Positions 44,843-54,320 of a stretch of DNA of 64,000 bases are shown here, piece by piece (the first letter of the stretch is position 1; each line of letters begins with the position of its first letter). The translations under genes were made by a program, and so were the position numbers. The stretch lies in NCBI GenBank assembly GCA_012267415.1, contig JAAXGN010000049.1, forward strand, positions 1 through 64,000, given 5' to 3'. This stretch comes from Candidatus Poribacteria bacterium. Its GTDB lineage: Bacteria; Poribacteria; WGA-4E; WGA-3G. The notes beneath the pieces were generated by a model that was not told where the DNA came from, searched no databases, and saw only the letters and a list, made by a program, of their open reading frames with translations.

Positions 44843-46135
44843 TTATTTTTTTAGTACTAAAATCCAATCCGTATTGATGCGTTCTTCTCTTGGAACCTTT
44901 ATGAAGTGTTTTATAATCTCTGAACCGAAATAGTTTTCTACCTTAAAACCGATTTTCTCTGCAATCGGCATGAGATATTTCCAGTTTTCAAACAATTGTC
45001 CTCGTATGCGATTGTTGCCGACGACAACGACATATCTACCGTCTTTGCGTATCACCCTATAAACTTCAGAAAGGTTCTTACGCATATCCTCAAGATACTT
45101 GAATGCGATATAAGCTCTTCTCGGGTCCTTTCCATATATGTTCTGTATGACCGTGTCTGCATCTGGAACACCAATTTCGTGAAGGGTCTTGTAATCGCTT
45201 GCGGATACACTTTCCGTTCCTACGTTCTGTTTCTTAAGAGTAGTTAACGAATCTTGGGCAAAACCTAACCAATACATTTCCAATTGGTGTGTTCTTGGAT
45301 AGTCAACGGCATTGACATAGGGAGGAGAAGTTACTGCAAGATCAAAAAATCCCTCTTCAAATTTTATACTTCTGGCATCCATATTCTCTGGAAAATCAAC
45401 GGTAATGTCTGATGGATAGTTTTTTGAAAACGCTATAATTTTTGGAACTTTTGTCATTACAGTTTTTGCGAATTTATTCAAAGCATCAGATGGTTTTACC
45501 GATTTGTTCAATTTTTTCCGAATCACTGTCCTTGTGCAATTGTCATCTGCATTAGATACTGAACGGATGATTGACGAAAGACAAACTCGGTAAAAGTCTT
45601 TAATTTCATTTTGCGTATCAAGTTGTTGAACCTGCTTTCTTAAATAGGATAATTCAAAGAGTATTTCTTTATTAAACCAGTTGTCTCTATAGGGAAAATC
45701 GGGTAAATCGGATTCTGAAATGAGAGATGAATGGTAGTTTATGATACTCTCAAATAACTTTTTCTGAGCAGATTTTAGAGAACTTTCCGACAATGGTGTT
45801 ACTTTTACTTTTGCTACGAAACGAGAAAAGGGATCAACATCTATGCCGACAGAGTTCCGTCTTGCAAGTAGTGCTTCAACATTTGTAGTTCCGCTCCCTG
45901 TAAATGGATCAAGGATTATGTCGTTTTCTTGAGAGTATCTTTTAATCAACCAACGCGGCAACTCTGGGAAGAATTTGGCTGGGTATTTGTGTAATCCGTG
46001 TGTCATAAGACTTTGGTCGTGACTGAGAAATAGAAACCTGTCTCCATCGTCAGTGGGTAAATCAACAGGTATTTCACCATCGACTTGAACTATATTTTCA
46101 CCAAAAGTGTTTTTAATTTTTTCTACATTTTCCAT
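44843..46135 (-). CDS. DNA methyltransferase of a type II system (TSPPY)
   Basis: 430 residues. The SAM motif I-L-D-P-F-T-G-S-G-T-T (about 73-83) comes before the catalytic motif T-S-P-P-Y-V-N (about 267-273). That order is reversed relative to most beta-class SPPY enzymes and to the methylase at 31161-32057. Motif S-P-P-Y suggests N4-cytosine or N6-adenine methylation. The C-terminus has V-V-V-G-N-N-R-I. It probably protects the host from the adjacent nuclease. The ATG has only a weak upstream site. Confidence 0.8.
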   Translation of the reverse strand: MENVEKIKNTFGENIVQVDGEIPVDLPTDDGDRFLFLSHDQSLMTHGLHKYPAKFFPELPRWLIKRYSQENDIILDPFTGSGTTNVEALLARRNSVGIDVDPFSRFVAKVKVTPLSESSLKSAQKKLFESIINYHSSLISESDLPDFPYRDNWFNKEILFELSYLRKQVQQLDTQNEIKDFYRVCLSSIIRSVSNADDNCTRTVIRKKLNKSVKPSDALNKFAKTVMTKVPKIIAFSKNYPSDITVDFPENMDARSIKFEEGFFDLAVTSPPYVNAVDYPRTHQLEMYWLGFAQDSLTTLKKQNVGTESVSASDYKTLHEIGVPDADTVIQNIYGKDPRRAYIAFKYLEDMRKNLSEVYRVIRKDGRYVVVVGNNRIRGQLFENWKYLMPIAEKIGFKVENYFGSEIIKHFIKVPREERINTDWILVLKK

Positions 46136-46753
46136 TATAGTTTTCAGTTATCAGTGCGCTAAATTATGTTAACGGCTAATCACATTGGATTTATCCTAAT
46201 CTGTTTGGTCCTATCCCAAACTAAAAAAGTGTTTTTTATCTCAATAATCTTATAGGTAGCAACTTGGATTAGTATAACACTTAATAATTGTAGAGTCAAA
46301 GAAAATGAAGAAGCAGTAGCAGAAGTTGATTTACTTTGATCTATCTTCCTGTAACTCCAAAAGCAAGTTCTATTTGAACTCTCTTTGGTATGACTCAACC
46401 TGTATCAAGATACCGGTTTTCAAGGGTTCGTCCTATTCTGAAAAATCATCATTCAACTGAAGGAAAAACCGTAAACAGAGAAATCTGATTAATCAGGGAA
46501 ACGCTCAATGCCTTTTAGGTTCGTGAATATGTCAGTTCCATTGCCTATAAAGGCATGCTAGTACTTGACAAAGATTGTATATTGTAACCATCGTGGTCTT
46601 GCAATCTCATATGACAAATGTCATCAGACGGTAGACAGACAAAACCGCGTATATCTGCAGAGGCTTTCAAGAGAGCCTATTGGTATCTACTTTCATCTGA
46701 GAATTCTCCCGTAGAAGCAGCAAAATCCCATATTTCCTTTCTATTCTATAAAC
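46136..46753. other. Long intergenic stretch without a supported gene
   Basis: AT-rich sequence with no clear gene. A 69-codon plus-strand frame (46618-46827) has protein-like composition but overlaps the end of the opposite gene and shows no family. No REP palindrome of the common families was seen. Confidence 0.45.
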
Positions 46754-47542
46754 TCATTTATTCAAACCTAAGTATTGATATGGATCAATTCCGACTTTTT
46801 CTATATCTTTCACCCAAATATTATTAGGTAAATTCTGCGGAGTAAGATATGGATAGTCTGGATGACTTTTGAGTAATGCGGCTGTTTCAAGATCTCCTTT
46901 GACCTGTGAGATATATCGATGTATTGTTCCATCAGGTTTAGTGAATTGCGAATATTTTACATATATAGTGTTTGGTCGCATGAGTAGTACTTTTCCATTC
47001 GTAAGTCGTCCACCATGGAACCCTTTGTCCCCATCTGCCCAGGCTTTCACCATAACTCGCTGAAGTAGTTCAAGATTAATTCTATGTTCTGCAGGTAAAG
47101 ATTCGTAATTGCTGCGGCTATTCCAAATAACACCGCGAGGATAATCAGAAGGCACCTTTGGAAACGGTCCAAACCCGTGAGCAGATACGTATGTATCGAC
47201 TTTTTTTATTTTATCTATGTGTTCAGGTTGGTTAACAGAAGGCATCACTGGCAATATTTCAGTAGTATCTACGTTTTCATTTTTACCTTCTGTTATATTA
47301 AGAGGTTTGTCTGCCGTTAGTAAATCACTATTCGCAAATGTTACATCAGTTTCTCGTACTGATTCATGGTTATTTGCTTTCTGTATTTTTTCCAATTTGC
47401 GTGCAAGTTCTACAGATTCAGATAACTCCTGTCTATATAATCCTGTTGTGTGTTGGTACCAGAGATAACATGCACCAAGAAATAGAATTAAAAAGACTAT
47501 ACCTAGGATGGACCACTTATTTGCCAAAACTTCGCGTAGCAT
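46754..47542 (-). CDS. Hypothetical single-pass membrane protein
   Basis: 262 residues. One membrane helix (about 12-30) is followed by a charged, coiled-coil-like segment and a polar linker. A C-terminal domain (about 115-262) contains W-A-D-G-D-K-G-F-H-G-G, Y-V-K-Y-S-Q-F-T-K-P-D-G-T-I-H-R and L-P-N-N-I-W-V-K-D-I-E. The C-terminus probably lies in the periplasm. The family is not recognised. It resembles the 7383-8162 protein in N-terminal layout only. An AAAGGAG site precedes the ATG. Confidence 0.65.
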   Translation of the reverse strand: MLREVLANKWSILGIVFLILFLGACYLWYQHTTGLYRQELSESVELARKLEKIQKANNHESVRETDVTFANSDLLTADKPLNITEGKNENVDTTEILPVMPSVNQPEHIDKIKKVDTYVSAHGFGPFPKVPSDYPRGVIWNSRSNYESLPAEHRINLELLQRVMVKAWADGDKGFHGGRLTNGKVLLMRPNTIYVKYSQFTKPDGTIHRYISQVKGDLETAALLKSHPDYPYLTPQNLPNNIWVKDIEKVGIDPYQYLGLNK

Positions 47543-47801
47543 CTGTATCTCCTTTTAGGTGTATTAATCAAAAGATGATATAAAGAGGCTTATTCACTGT
47601 AAACTGTGAAGTCTCAAAACAATTTATCTAATAGACATAATAATGTCTAATAGCCATTATAGCGATTTAACAGATTTCCATTTCTGTGATGAAACTTTGA
47701 AATACGGATTTAACAGATGAGGGGTCGTGTTTGCTTTCGATTATTCTTAAGTCGCTTCTTCATTCTAAATCTCCGCATTCAAAATTTTCTACTTTTAAAG
47801 T

Positions 47802-47831
47802 AGTATACACTGAATAGTCATCTATAGTCAA
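47802..47831 (-). promoter_or_regulatory. Possible sigma70 promoter with long leader
   Basis: On the minus strand, TTGACT (47831-47826), an 18-base spacer and TATACT (47807-47802). It would give a leader of about 250 bases before 47542. Confidence 0.4.
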
Positions 47832-48027
47832 TCAAATTTCACTAAAAAACTACAATGTTATGGCAAAATTTGCACTTTAAAAAAAACAAAAAAGTTTAAG
47901 TTTTGTGGGTGTGTAAAGTTTATGCAGAAACACATGCGTGGATTACCAACAATCAGTTGTCAGTGCGATTTCGTAATCACATTGGATTTATCCTAATCAG
48001 TACCCTCCGAGGTTTGCGACTTTATGA

Positions 48028-48168
48028 CACAAACTAAATGAAGATTAAGTTATTAATTAGGTAATACGCGGGCGAGGAAACCCCGCCCCTACGAAACCTT
48101 GTCATACAATGCTTCTTGTGAACTGAATTACCTAATTATTTTTTTAATCTTCATAAAGTTTGTGCTAC
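48028..48168. repeat. Palindromic element (GAAGATTAA ends) with GGGCGAGG cargo
   Basis: The outer arms CACAAACTAAATGAAGATTAA and TTAATCTTCATAAAGTTTGTG are inverted. A GCGGGCGAGGAAACCCCGCCCCTACGA REP sits inside (48067-48094). Related elements lie at 53338-53549 and 62735-62881 with different cargo. Confidence 0.8.
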
Positions 48169-48203
48169 TATGCAGCAACTTGAGGTAATATAACACAAAA
48201 CGC

Positions 48204-48232
48204 TTGAAATTTCCTAACGAAAATGATAGAAT
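48204..48232 (+). promoter_or_regulatory. Sigma70-type promoter
   Basis: TTGAAA (48204-48209), a 17-base spacer and TAGAAT (48227-48232), about 70 bases before the ATG at 48304. Confidence 0.5.
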
Positions 48233-48303
48233 CTTATCTACAAGTTCTATTATGTCTACCTTTTATTATACAAATCTATAGATGGAATAAGGAAAAACGA
48301 GTG

Positions 48304-49260
48304 ATGAAAAAGATGATATGGGTAGTGACGCTTTTTTTGATGTGTGTCGCTACTGGATACGGTCAATATAATGGAGAATGTTGGGTTGTTAGCGGTGGTG
48401 AAGCTGTCTATAAATTACACGCCAATGGTGCAGCAGACCCGAATGCTATCCAAGATTTAACGAATGCAACTGCGGTGGAAGTCAACCCGACAAATGGTAT
48501 TGTTTGGATTGCGACTTCTGCAGGTGACGCAGTTTTCAGATACGACCCTGCTGCGGGTTTTACACAAGCACCGGTAATCAAGAAACCCTCAGCGATTTCA
48601 ATTAACCCTGCTGATGGCACTGTTTGGGTCGCTGGACTTGATGGTGTAAGGAAAATCTCTGCTGATGGTAAAAGTATCTTGGCACAAGTAATTCCACCGG
48701 ACGGTCCTGCCAATATTGATCCTGGCAGATTCAACGTAGCCGTGAACCCAAAGGATGGTAGCTGCTGGATAACAGATGGTAAGGGGCCTATTGGCCGTTA
48801 TGATGCTGATGGAAATAAGGTCGCCACTGCTCCCCCTATGAAAGAACCCAAAGGCGGTTTATCCGTAGACTATCAAGGAAATGTATGGATTGCAGATACA
48901 AAACATAACACACTTGTACGTATTTCTCCAACAGGGGATGAATTGGTAAAAACAGAAGATATCATGGGACCTATTTCTCCTAGTGTTAATCCAAAAGATG
49001 GGAGTGTGTGGGTTGCTGCAAATAGCAATATGTTGATTAACTTGTCCCCCACAGGTACAAAACTCAAAGAATTTGAGGCAGGGATCACGATAGTTGCTGT
49101 TTCGTATTCTCCCGCAGATGGTGAGATATGGGTTGCCGATCTACTGGGGCCAACTTTCGGTGGAGAGGTCAGTAAGTGGACTGCAAATGGACAGAAAAGG
49201 TTCGCAAATAATATACCGACTCCCTCAACTGTGTCAATCGGATTCTGGGAAGGAAATTAA
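48304..49260 (+). CDS. Secreted NHL-like beta-propeller protein
   Basis: 318 residues from the ATG at 48304, with AAGGAA upstream; the frame extends to 48223 without a start signal. A signal peptide covers about 1-21 (cleavage before Q-Y-N-G). The rest is about six repeats of the type V-N-P-x-D-G-x-V-W-V-A, characteristic of six-bladed NHL/SMP-30-like propellers. No enzyme site is visible. It is followed 33 bases later by the CARDB-cyclase-like gene and may be cotranscribed. It probably binds a ligand in the envelope. Confidence 0.75.
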   Translation: MKKMIWVVTLFLMCVATGYGQYNGECWVVSGGEAVYKLHANGAADPNAIQDLTNATAVEVNPTNGIVWIATSAGDAVFRYDPAAGFTQAPVIKKPSAISINPADGTVWVAGLDGVRKISADGKSILAQVIPPDGPANIDPGRFNVAVNPKDGSCWITDGKGPIGRYDADGNKVATAPPMKEPKGGLSVDYQGNVWIADTKHNTLVRISPTGDELVKTEDIMGPISPSVNPKDGSVWVAANSNMLINLSPTGTKLKEFEAGITIVAVSYSPADGEIWVADLLGPTFGGEVSKWTANGQKRFANNIPTPSTVSIGFWEGN

Positions 49261-49292
49261 TATTCCATTAATGTGTTTCTGGGAGGTGTGTT

Positions 49293-51683
49293 GTGAGAAG
49301 ATTGGTTACATTTACATTAAGATTGTTCTTTGTCCTCCTTCTTGTTGTGCCTACTTATGCACAACTCCCAGATTTTCAGGTGGACGCAACAAGTATTACA
49401 TTCTCTAATCCGAACCCCGTTGAAGGTGAAGAGATTACTATTTGGGTTGAAGTGAAAAACGTTGGTGAAGCGACTCCAACGATGAATGAAGATTTACGCG
49501 TTGATTTGTACGAAGGAGAACGTGGGACAAACCCTCTCCAAGTATTGGTCAATGATGTTATTTTGGATTTGAAAGTTGGTGAAACTGACCGTGTATCTGT
49601 GCAGTGGCAACCTCCCGCAGGCAAAACAGAGATATATGCTTATGTCAATCCTTCTGGCGAAAAGCGTATTCAAGAATCTGATAATACAAACAACGTTACA
49701 CATGCTGTCATAACAGCCACACCTATAATGTTTCCTGAGGTAACTCCCGAAGAAATTCAAGAGGCAATAGATAAAGGTGTTGCGTGGATAGAATCACGTC
49801 AAGGGAAGAGTAGCCGTACCTGTTTGCAGTGTGGTGTTGAAAATCAGATCATTCTAACTTGTTTCAACTGTAACGCCAGTCTGAAAGGTCTTGCGGAGAA
49901 CTTTGTGCCGGGTTCAAAATGGAATTTCGGTGAAGATCCGTTACAGGAAACCGCTTTGGCACTACAAGCATTACTGGCATCCGGACGAACAACAACGGAT
50001 TATTCTGTCCAAAAAGGCGTTACATTCCTGCTGGAACAGGACTGGAATACGCTTGATGTTTACCAGTATGCTGTCCTCATTCCTGTGCTGGTAGCGATCA
50101 GAAATCCAGAATATAAGAGCAACGCGCAATTCGCTGTGAACCAATTGGTGAAAAAGCAGCTTCCCATTAAAGGTAACGAGTATGCTGATCCAAGAGATGA
50201 TGGCGGTTGGGGATACGGGCTCTCAGCGGATGGTGCACACATGAACATGGTAATCTATGCGTTATACGCTGCGAAACAGTGGGGACTTGAAATTCCGGAA
50301 CAGACGTGGGAACGTGCTGAGAAATGGATTAGTCGTAACCAAACAGATACTGGTGGGTGGCTTTATAATTTGGTTGACAACGGTTCGCCTTGGGCGATCG
50401 GTGTCTACGGCAGTATGACAGCGACAGGTTTGTGGGCATTACGTGCATGTGGTGTTTCCACTGAGGATGTTCAGATACAAGATGGGGTGGACTGGTTAGA
50501 AAGGCATTGGTCACTTACCCGAAATCCGGGATGTAATTCATGGCTTTACTATTATCTTCTCTCTATACAACGTTTCTGTGATATCCCACCTAAGGTGAAA
50601 ACATTAGCAGGACGCGACTGGTATGATGAAATATGTCGGATGATGGTCGCAAGACAACATCCGGATGGTAGATGGCCTGGTGCGGAGAGTGATTTTTTAG
50701 CGACTTGTTTTGCAGTGATGACCCTGAGTCGTGCGCTTGTCGGTCCAACAGAGCCTAATATTGCTGTTGTTCCACAGACGTTACGGTTTTCTCCGCCTTC
50801 GCCGCGCGTTGGAGAAGCCGTTAGATTGAGTGCTACACTGACAAATAACGGCACTCCAATTGATGAAACGTTGAAAGTAAAGTTCTTTGCTGATGACGAG
50901 GAGATAGAGACGGCAGAGGTTTTCTGGACATCCTCTCTCAATGAAACAGTGGTTACAGTTGATTGGGTACCGAAACAGGAGGGTGATACGAATGTTTCAG
51001 TCCAAGTGGACTTTAATGATTCTAACAGTAGTGATAATTCGGACTCGACTACACTCACTGTGCATCCGAAATCTACCTCACCAACAGATACTGCACTCGT
51101 AAAACCTAAGGAAATCTCTGAAGGTATTTATCAGGTGGGAAATGTTGTTCTTGATACCAACAAAAAGGAGGTTGTGATTCCGGGTGAAATCAACATCGCA
51201 ACGGGAGATACAATAATAGAATTCTTCGCTTGTGGACTGTTAGGTCCCTCCCATGAAAGCATCTTGATGCTGGATACGGAACCGCTTTCTATATTTGTTG
51301 CACTCGGACTCTTAGAACTCAAACCTGGGATGAATCTTGAAGCTCAGGGGGACCCACACGACCCAGAAGGTTCTAATGTTCAAGTCTGGGTTGAATGGAA
51401 ACAGGGAGATAAGGTTGTCTCTAAGACTGCACGCGAGTTGGTATGGAATAAATTTACCAAACAACCCATGCAGAAAACACATTGGGTTTTTACGGGTGGA
51501 CGAATTAGAACAAACCAGCTTACCTCACAACTCACACACAATATCATTGCAGTGCATCGTGATCCAGATTCAATCCTTAATCACCCGCTGCCTGGTGGGA
51601 TTGATGATCGCACCTATCGTGTCAATACGGATGTCGTTCCACCTAAGGGGACAAAAGTTAAAGTGATTATTCGTCCAATCTAA
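49293..51683 (+). CDS. Secreted CARDB / terpene-cyclase-like toroid protein
   Basis: 796 residues from a GTG at 49293 with GGGAGG upstream. A signal peptide (about 1-23) is followed by a CARDB-type beta domain (about 26-140). A zinc-knuckle pair C-L-Q-C-G...C-F-N-C (about 177-193) comes next. An alpha/alpha toroid resembling squalene-hopene cyclases and prenyltransferases spans about 155-500, with D-D-G-G-W-G-Y-G and T-G-G-W-L-Y-N repeats. The cyclase catalytic D-x-D-D-T motif is not seen. A second CARDB-like domain (about 500-600) and a beta-rich tail follow. It is probably a binding protein rather than a cyclase. Confidence 0.75.
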   Translation: MRRLVTFTLRLFFVLLLVVPTYAQLPDFQVDATSITFSNPNPVEGEEITIWVEVKNVGEATPTMNEDLRVDLYEGERGTNPLQVLVNDVILDLKVGETDRVSVQWQPPAGKTEIYAYVNPSGEKRIQESDNTNNVTHAVITATPIMFPEVTPEEIQEAIDKGVAWIESRQGKSSRTCLQCGVENQIILTCFNCNASLKGLAENFVPGSKWNFGEDPLQETALALQALLASGRTTTDYSVQKGVTFLLEQDWNTLDVYQYAVLIPVLVAIRNPEYKSNAQFAVNQLVKKQLPIKGNEYADPRDDGGWGYGLSADGAHMNMVIYALYAAKQWGLEIPEQTWERAEKWISRNQTDTGGWLYNLVDNGSPWAIGVYGSMTATGLWALRACGVSTEDVQIQDGVDWLERHWSLTRNPGCNSWLYYYLLSIQRFCDIPPKVKTLAGRDWYDEICRMMVARQHPDGRWPGAESDFLATCFAVMTLSRALVGPTEPNIAVVPQTLRFSPPSPRVGEAVRLSATLTNNGTPIDETLKVKFFADDEEIETAEVFWTSSLNETVVTVDWVPKQEGDTNVSVQVDFNDSNSSDNSDSTTLTVHPKSTSPTDTALVKPKEISEGIYQVGNVVLDTNKKEVVIPGEINIATGDTIIEFFACGLLGPSHESILMLDTEPLSIFVALGLLELKPGMNLEAQGDPHDPEGSNVQVWVEWKQGDKVVSKTARELVWNKFTKQPMQKTHWVFTGGRIRTNQLTSQLTHNIIAVHRDPDSILNHPLPGGIDDRTYRVNTDVVPPKGTKVKVIIRPI

Positions 51684-51724
51684 AGCAAGTTTGAATATTA
51701 AATATGCAGATGGCAGGTTGATGA

Positions 51725-51751
51725 CGGGCGGGGAGACCCCGCCCCTACGGG
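51725..51751. repeat. GGGCGGGG REP palindrome
   Basis: ACGGGCGGGGAGACCCCGCCCCTACGGG, a GTAG-footed hairpin 40 bases after the toroid gene. Confidence 0.8.
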
Positions 51752-51814
51752 TTCGGTGCCTGCAGGCTTAGCGGAAAATTGATAATTCATTATTTAATAA
51801 TTGCGTAATGTTAG

Positions 51815-53215
51815 ATGAAACAGAAACCTATAAACATTCTTAGTGAAATAGAAGCGAACAAGGTTTTTCCCGTTTATCTACTCTGCGGGAAGGAGACCTT
51901 CCTAATTGAAGGCACACTCAAGCAGATGTTGGATAAACTATTGACACCCGACACTCGTGATTTCAACCTGACCTATTTTGATGGAAATACCGCTTCCGTT
52001 AGGGATATTCTTAGCAGCGTTGAAGTCTATCCTGTTATGTCAGAATGGCGAGTCACGGTGGTGGATGATTTTCCCGCTTTCAAGTCACGAAAACGAACTA
52101 CATCTCCTCTAACAACCCTCCGTAATGCGATGCAAATTGAATCTGAGGATGCTCAAAAGTGTGTTACGGATATGGCTAAACTACTCGGTGTTCCTATAGA
52201 ACAGATTGCTAATGGACATCCAGATTTCAACAACGCAATTGAAGAGATGGGTGAAACGCTGGGTGATGGATTAACCGAAGATGTGCGTGCATTTCTGACG
52301 CGTTTACCCCAACTTGCCGCAAGTCTCCCAGAATTGGATAGCCAGGCTGAAAGCAGAAGCTCCGATAGCGATACCGAACTGTTATTGGAATGGCTTCAAG
52401 AGGATCTTCCAAAAACAAGTGTGCTTGTCTTTACAATAAAGGATGAGGTTAGCGAAAGGAATCGGTTTGCCAAAGCGATTCAGGATGTCGGTAGATATGT
52501 CGCCTTTAATCCTCAGGAAAGGAGAGGATCACTCAACCAGGATCCGCTTTATAAAAAGGTTGTTGACAAGTTTGCGACCTATAATAAGAAGATTACACCG
52601 CGTGCTTTTGAACAACTCCGACAACGCACCGGTGGTGATATGCAAACCATCGCTGAAGCGATTAACAAGATCACGAATTTTGTTGGTGATAAACATCAGA
52701 TTGATGAGGCGGATGTTCGCAATTTAGTGGCACAAAGCACTTATGATAGAATATTTGATCTCACCGATGCAATCGGAAAACGTTCACCACGGCAAGCGTT
52801 GAAAAGTCTACGGGAGATAGTATTGAGCGGTCAAGACCCGTTTCTCATTACTGCAGCAATCGTAAGTCACCTCCGTTTGACGCTTCAGGCGAAGTTGATA
52901 GCAGAAAAAAAAGAACTCAAACCCATCGGTAGGCAAACACGATACGATAACTTCATAAAGAATATATTTCAACCGCTTGCTGAGGAGTTCAGTGAAATCT
53001 TGCCGCAATCCGCATCCCATAACATTATGAAACGTAATCCTTATGTTGCTTTTAAGATATTCCAATCACTCCATGCGTTCACCACGTCGGAGCTGATGCG
53101 TGCGTTGGAGCAGACTTTGGCGGTAGAAATCCAGATGAAGACAACGAGTGTTGATCGTGAACTTTTGCTTGAACAGTTGTTGTATGATATTTGTAGTAGT
53201 GGAAAACCGAGGTGA
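51815..53215 (+). CDS. holA: DNA polymerase III delta subunit with internal insertion
   Basis: 466 residues, about 120 longer than usual. The N-terminus P-V-Y-L-L-C-G-K-E-T-F-L-I-E is typical of HolA, and domain II/III motifs follow (F-E-Q-L-R-Q-R-T-G-G-D-M, D-R-I-F-D-L-T-D-A-I-G, Q-D-P-F-L-I-T-A-A-I). The extra residues (about 98-190) lie within the first AAA+-like domain between the conserved P-V-M-S-E-W-R-V-T-V-V and T-S-V-L-V-F-T strands. They are helical and acidic. HolA binds and opens the sliding clamp in the clamp loader. No clear ribosome-binding site precedes the ATG. Confidence 0.85.
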   Translation: MKQKPINILSEIEANKVFPVYLLCGKETFLIEGTLKQMLDKLLTPDTRDFNLTYFDGNTASVRDILSSVEVYPVMSEWRVTVVDDFPAFKSRKRTTSPLTTLRNAMQIESEDAQKCVTDMAKLLGVPIEQIANGHPDFNNAIEEMGETLGDGLTEDVRAFLTRLPQLAASLPELDSQAESRSSDSDTELLLEWLQEDLPKTSVLVFTIKDEVSERNRFAKAIQDVGRYVAFNPQERRGSLNQDPLYKKVVDKFATYNKKITPRAFEQLRQRTGGDMQTIAEAINKITNFVGDKHQIDEADVRNLVAQSTYDRIFDLTDAIGKRSPRQALKSLREIVLSGQDPFLITAAIVSHLRLTLQAKLIAEKKELKPIGRQTRYDNFIKNIFQPLAEEFSEILPQSASHNIMKRNPYVAFKIFQSLHAFTTSELMRALEQTLAVEIQMKTTSVDRELLLEQLLYDICSSGKPR

Positions 53216-53337
53216 TATTTCGTAATTAACCTAAGTTGCCACCTATAAGTTTTAGACCTGGAAACACCGTCTTTAATAAAAAAATGCTGATAATTAGCCA
53301 ATATTTGTAGCGTAAACTGCCAGTTTGCGCCCCGTAT

Positions 53338-53549
53338 GGCACAATCTAGATGAAGATTAAGAAATTAATGGGGTAAAACCGATTTTTCCCAGGCCGGTAG
53401 GTGCGATATCCTTATCGCACCGGGTTCATCCTAACCCTTTCGTTGAAGGTTTCCTCATAGGATCCGGTGCGATAAGGATATCGCACCTACCGGGTTAGGG
53501 ATATTGAGAATTACCGAATTAATAACTTAATCTTCATGCAGATTGTGCT
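53338..53549. repeat. Palindromic element carrying a paired GGTGCGAT REP
   Basis: The arms GGCACAATCTAGATGAAGATTAAG (53338-53361) and the reverse-type CTTAATCTTCATGCAGATTGTGCT (53526-53549) enclose a BIME-like REP pair (53388-53498). Same outer family as 48028-48168. Confidence 0.8.
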
Positions 53550-53572
53550 ACATAGGTAGCAACTTAGGTTTA

Positions 53573-54304
53573 TTAGTGTGTAAGTGTATAGATGACTGCG
53601 TTGATACCTATTTTCAACGCTATATTTGAATATTCTTTTGGATAGTAATCCTCTGCGGCGTGTTCCCATGCGTCTCCGAGGTCAGAATTGAAACATATCA
53701 TCATCATGAGTCGTCCTTTGTCATCAAAAACACCGAGATATCGTGCAGGATGTCCATCAAAACGTTCATAGGTCTGTCCACTAAAGAGTGCGCGTAGTCC
53801 AGGAATTTGAATCAGTTTTTCGATTTTATAGAAACAGCGAAAAACTGGATGGGTGATCGGTATATCCACAGGTTCTCGGTTTGGGAATATCTTTTTTAAT
53901 TCTTTATAGAACCATTTCCACTCCAAGCCTCCGTGAAAGTCATCTACAAAGAGGAATCCGCCGCGTAGTAGGTATTCGCGTAGGTTCTGGGCACCTGTCT
54001 TGCTCAGTCTCATACTTCCGACTTCTAATACATAAGCAAACGGATAATTGAATAGTTCCTCAGACCATACTGCGATTTTCTTACTATCGGGTGCTACGTC
54101 AATATTTGTCTGCTTGCGCAGTTGATAAATGAAGTTCCGGTCAGACGCGGGATAGTCTACCTCCCAATTACTGAGTGCTGTAAGGTCGCCTCTATATTCA
54201 AGACGAACGAATGTGAAATCGTGTTCGGGATACGCAGCAGTATCCCGAACAACGTTTGGAAAAGATATAGTAAGTAGTGCTGAGAAGAGTATCGTAATTC
54301 GCAT
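53573..54304 (-). CDS. DUF4159 domain protein
   Basis: 243 residues with a signal peptide (about 1-19). The conserved core is F-T-F-V-R-L-E-Y-R-G-D, then L-R-E-Y-L-L-R-G-G-F-L-F-V-D-D-F-H-G and P-I-T-H-P-V-F, which is the DUF4159 pattern. It likely has a glutamine-amidotransferase-like fold; activity is unknown. It lies 16 bases after the PA14 protein gene on the same strand. DUF4159 genes in other bacteria often sit with MoxR/BatA-type envelope genes, which are not seen here. Confidence 0.75.
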   Translation of the reverse strand: MRITILFSALLTISFPNVVRDTAAYPEHDFTFVRLEYRGDLTALSNWEVDYPASDRNFIYQLRKQTNIDVAPDSKKIAVWSEELFNYPFAYVLEVGSMRLSKTGAQNLREYLLRGGFLFVDDFHGGLEWKWFYKELKKIFPNREPVDIPITHPVFRCFYKIEKLIQIPGLRALFSGQTYERFDGHPARYLGVFDDKGRLMMMICFNSDLGDAWEHAAEDYYPKEYSNIALKIGINAVIYTLTH

Positions 54305-54320
54305 ATCTTTCTAAAAATCT

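Larger units (their letters stand above)
47543..48303. other. Intergenic region with palindromic element
   Basis: It holds the nested palindrome at 48028-48168, a minus-strand promoter at 47802-47831 and a plus-strand promoter at 48204-48232. No gene is supported. Confidence 0.55.

Noticed and set aside
46618..46827. A 69-codon plus-strand frame with protein-like composition (K-P-R-I-S-A-E-A-F-K-R-A-Y-W-Y-L-L)
   Set aside because: It overlaps the 3' end of the opposite gene, has no clear ribosome-binding site or recognised family, and could be a fragment of a lost gene.
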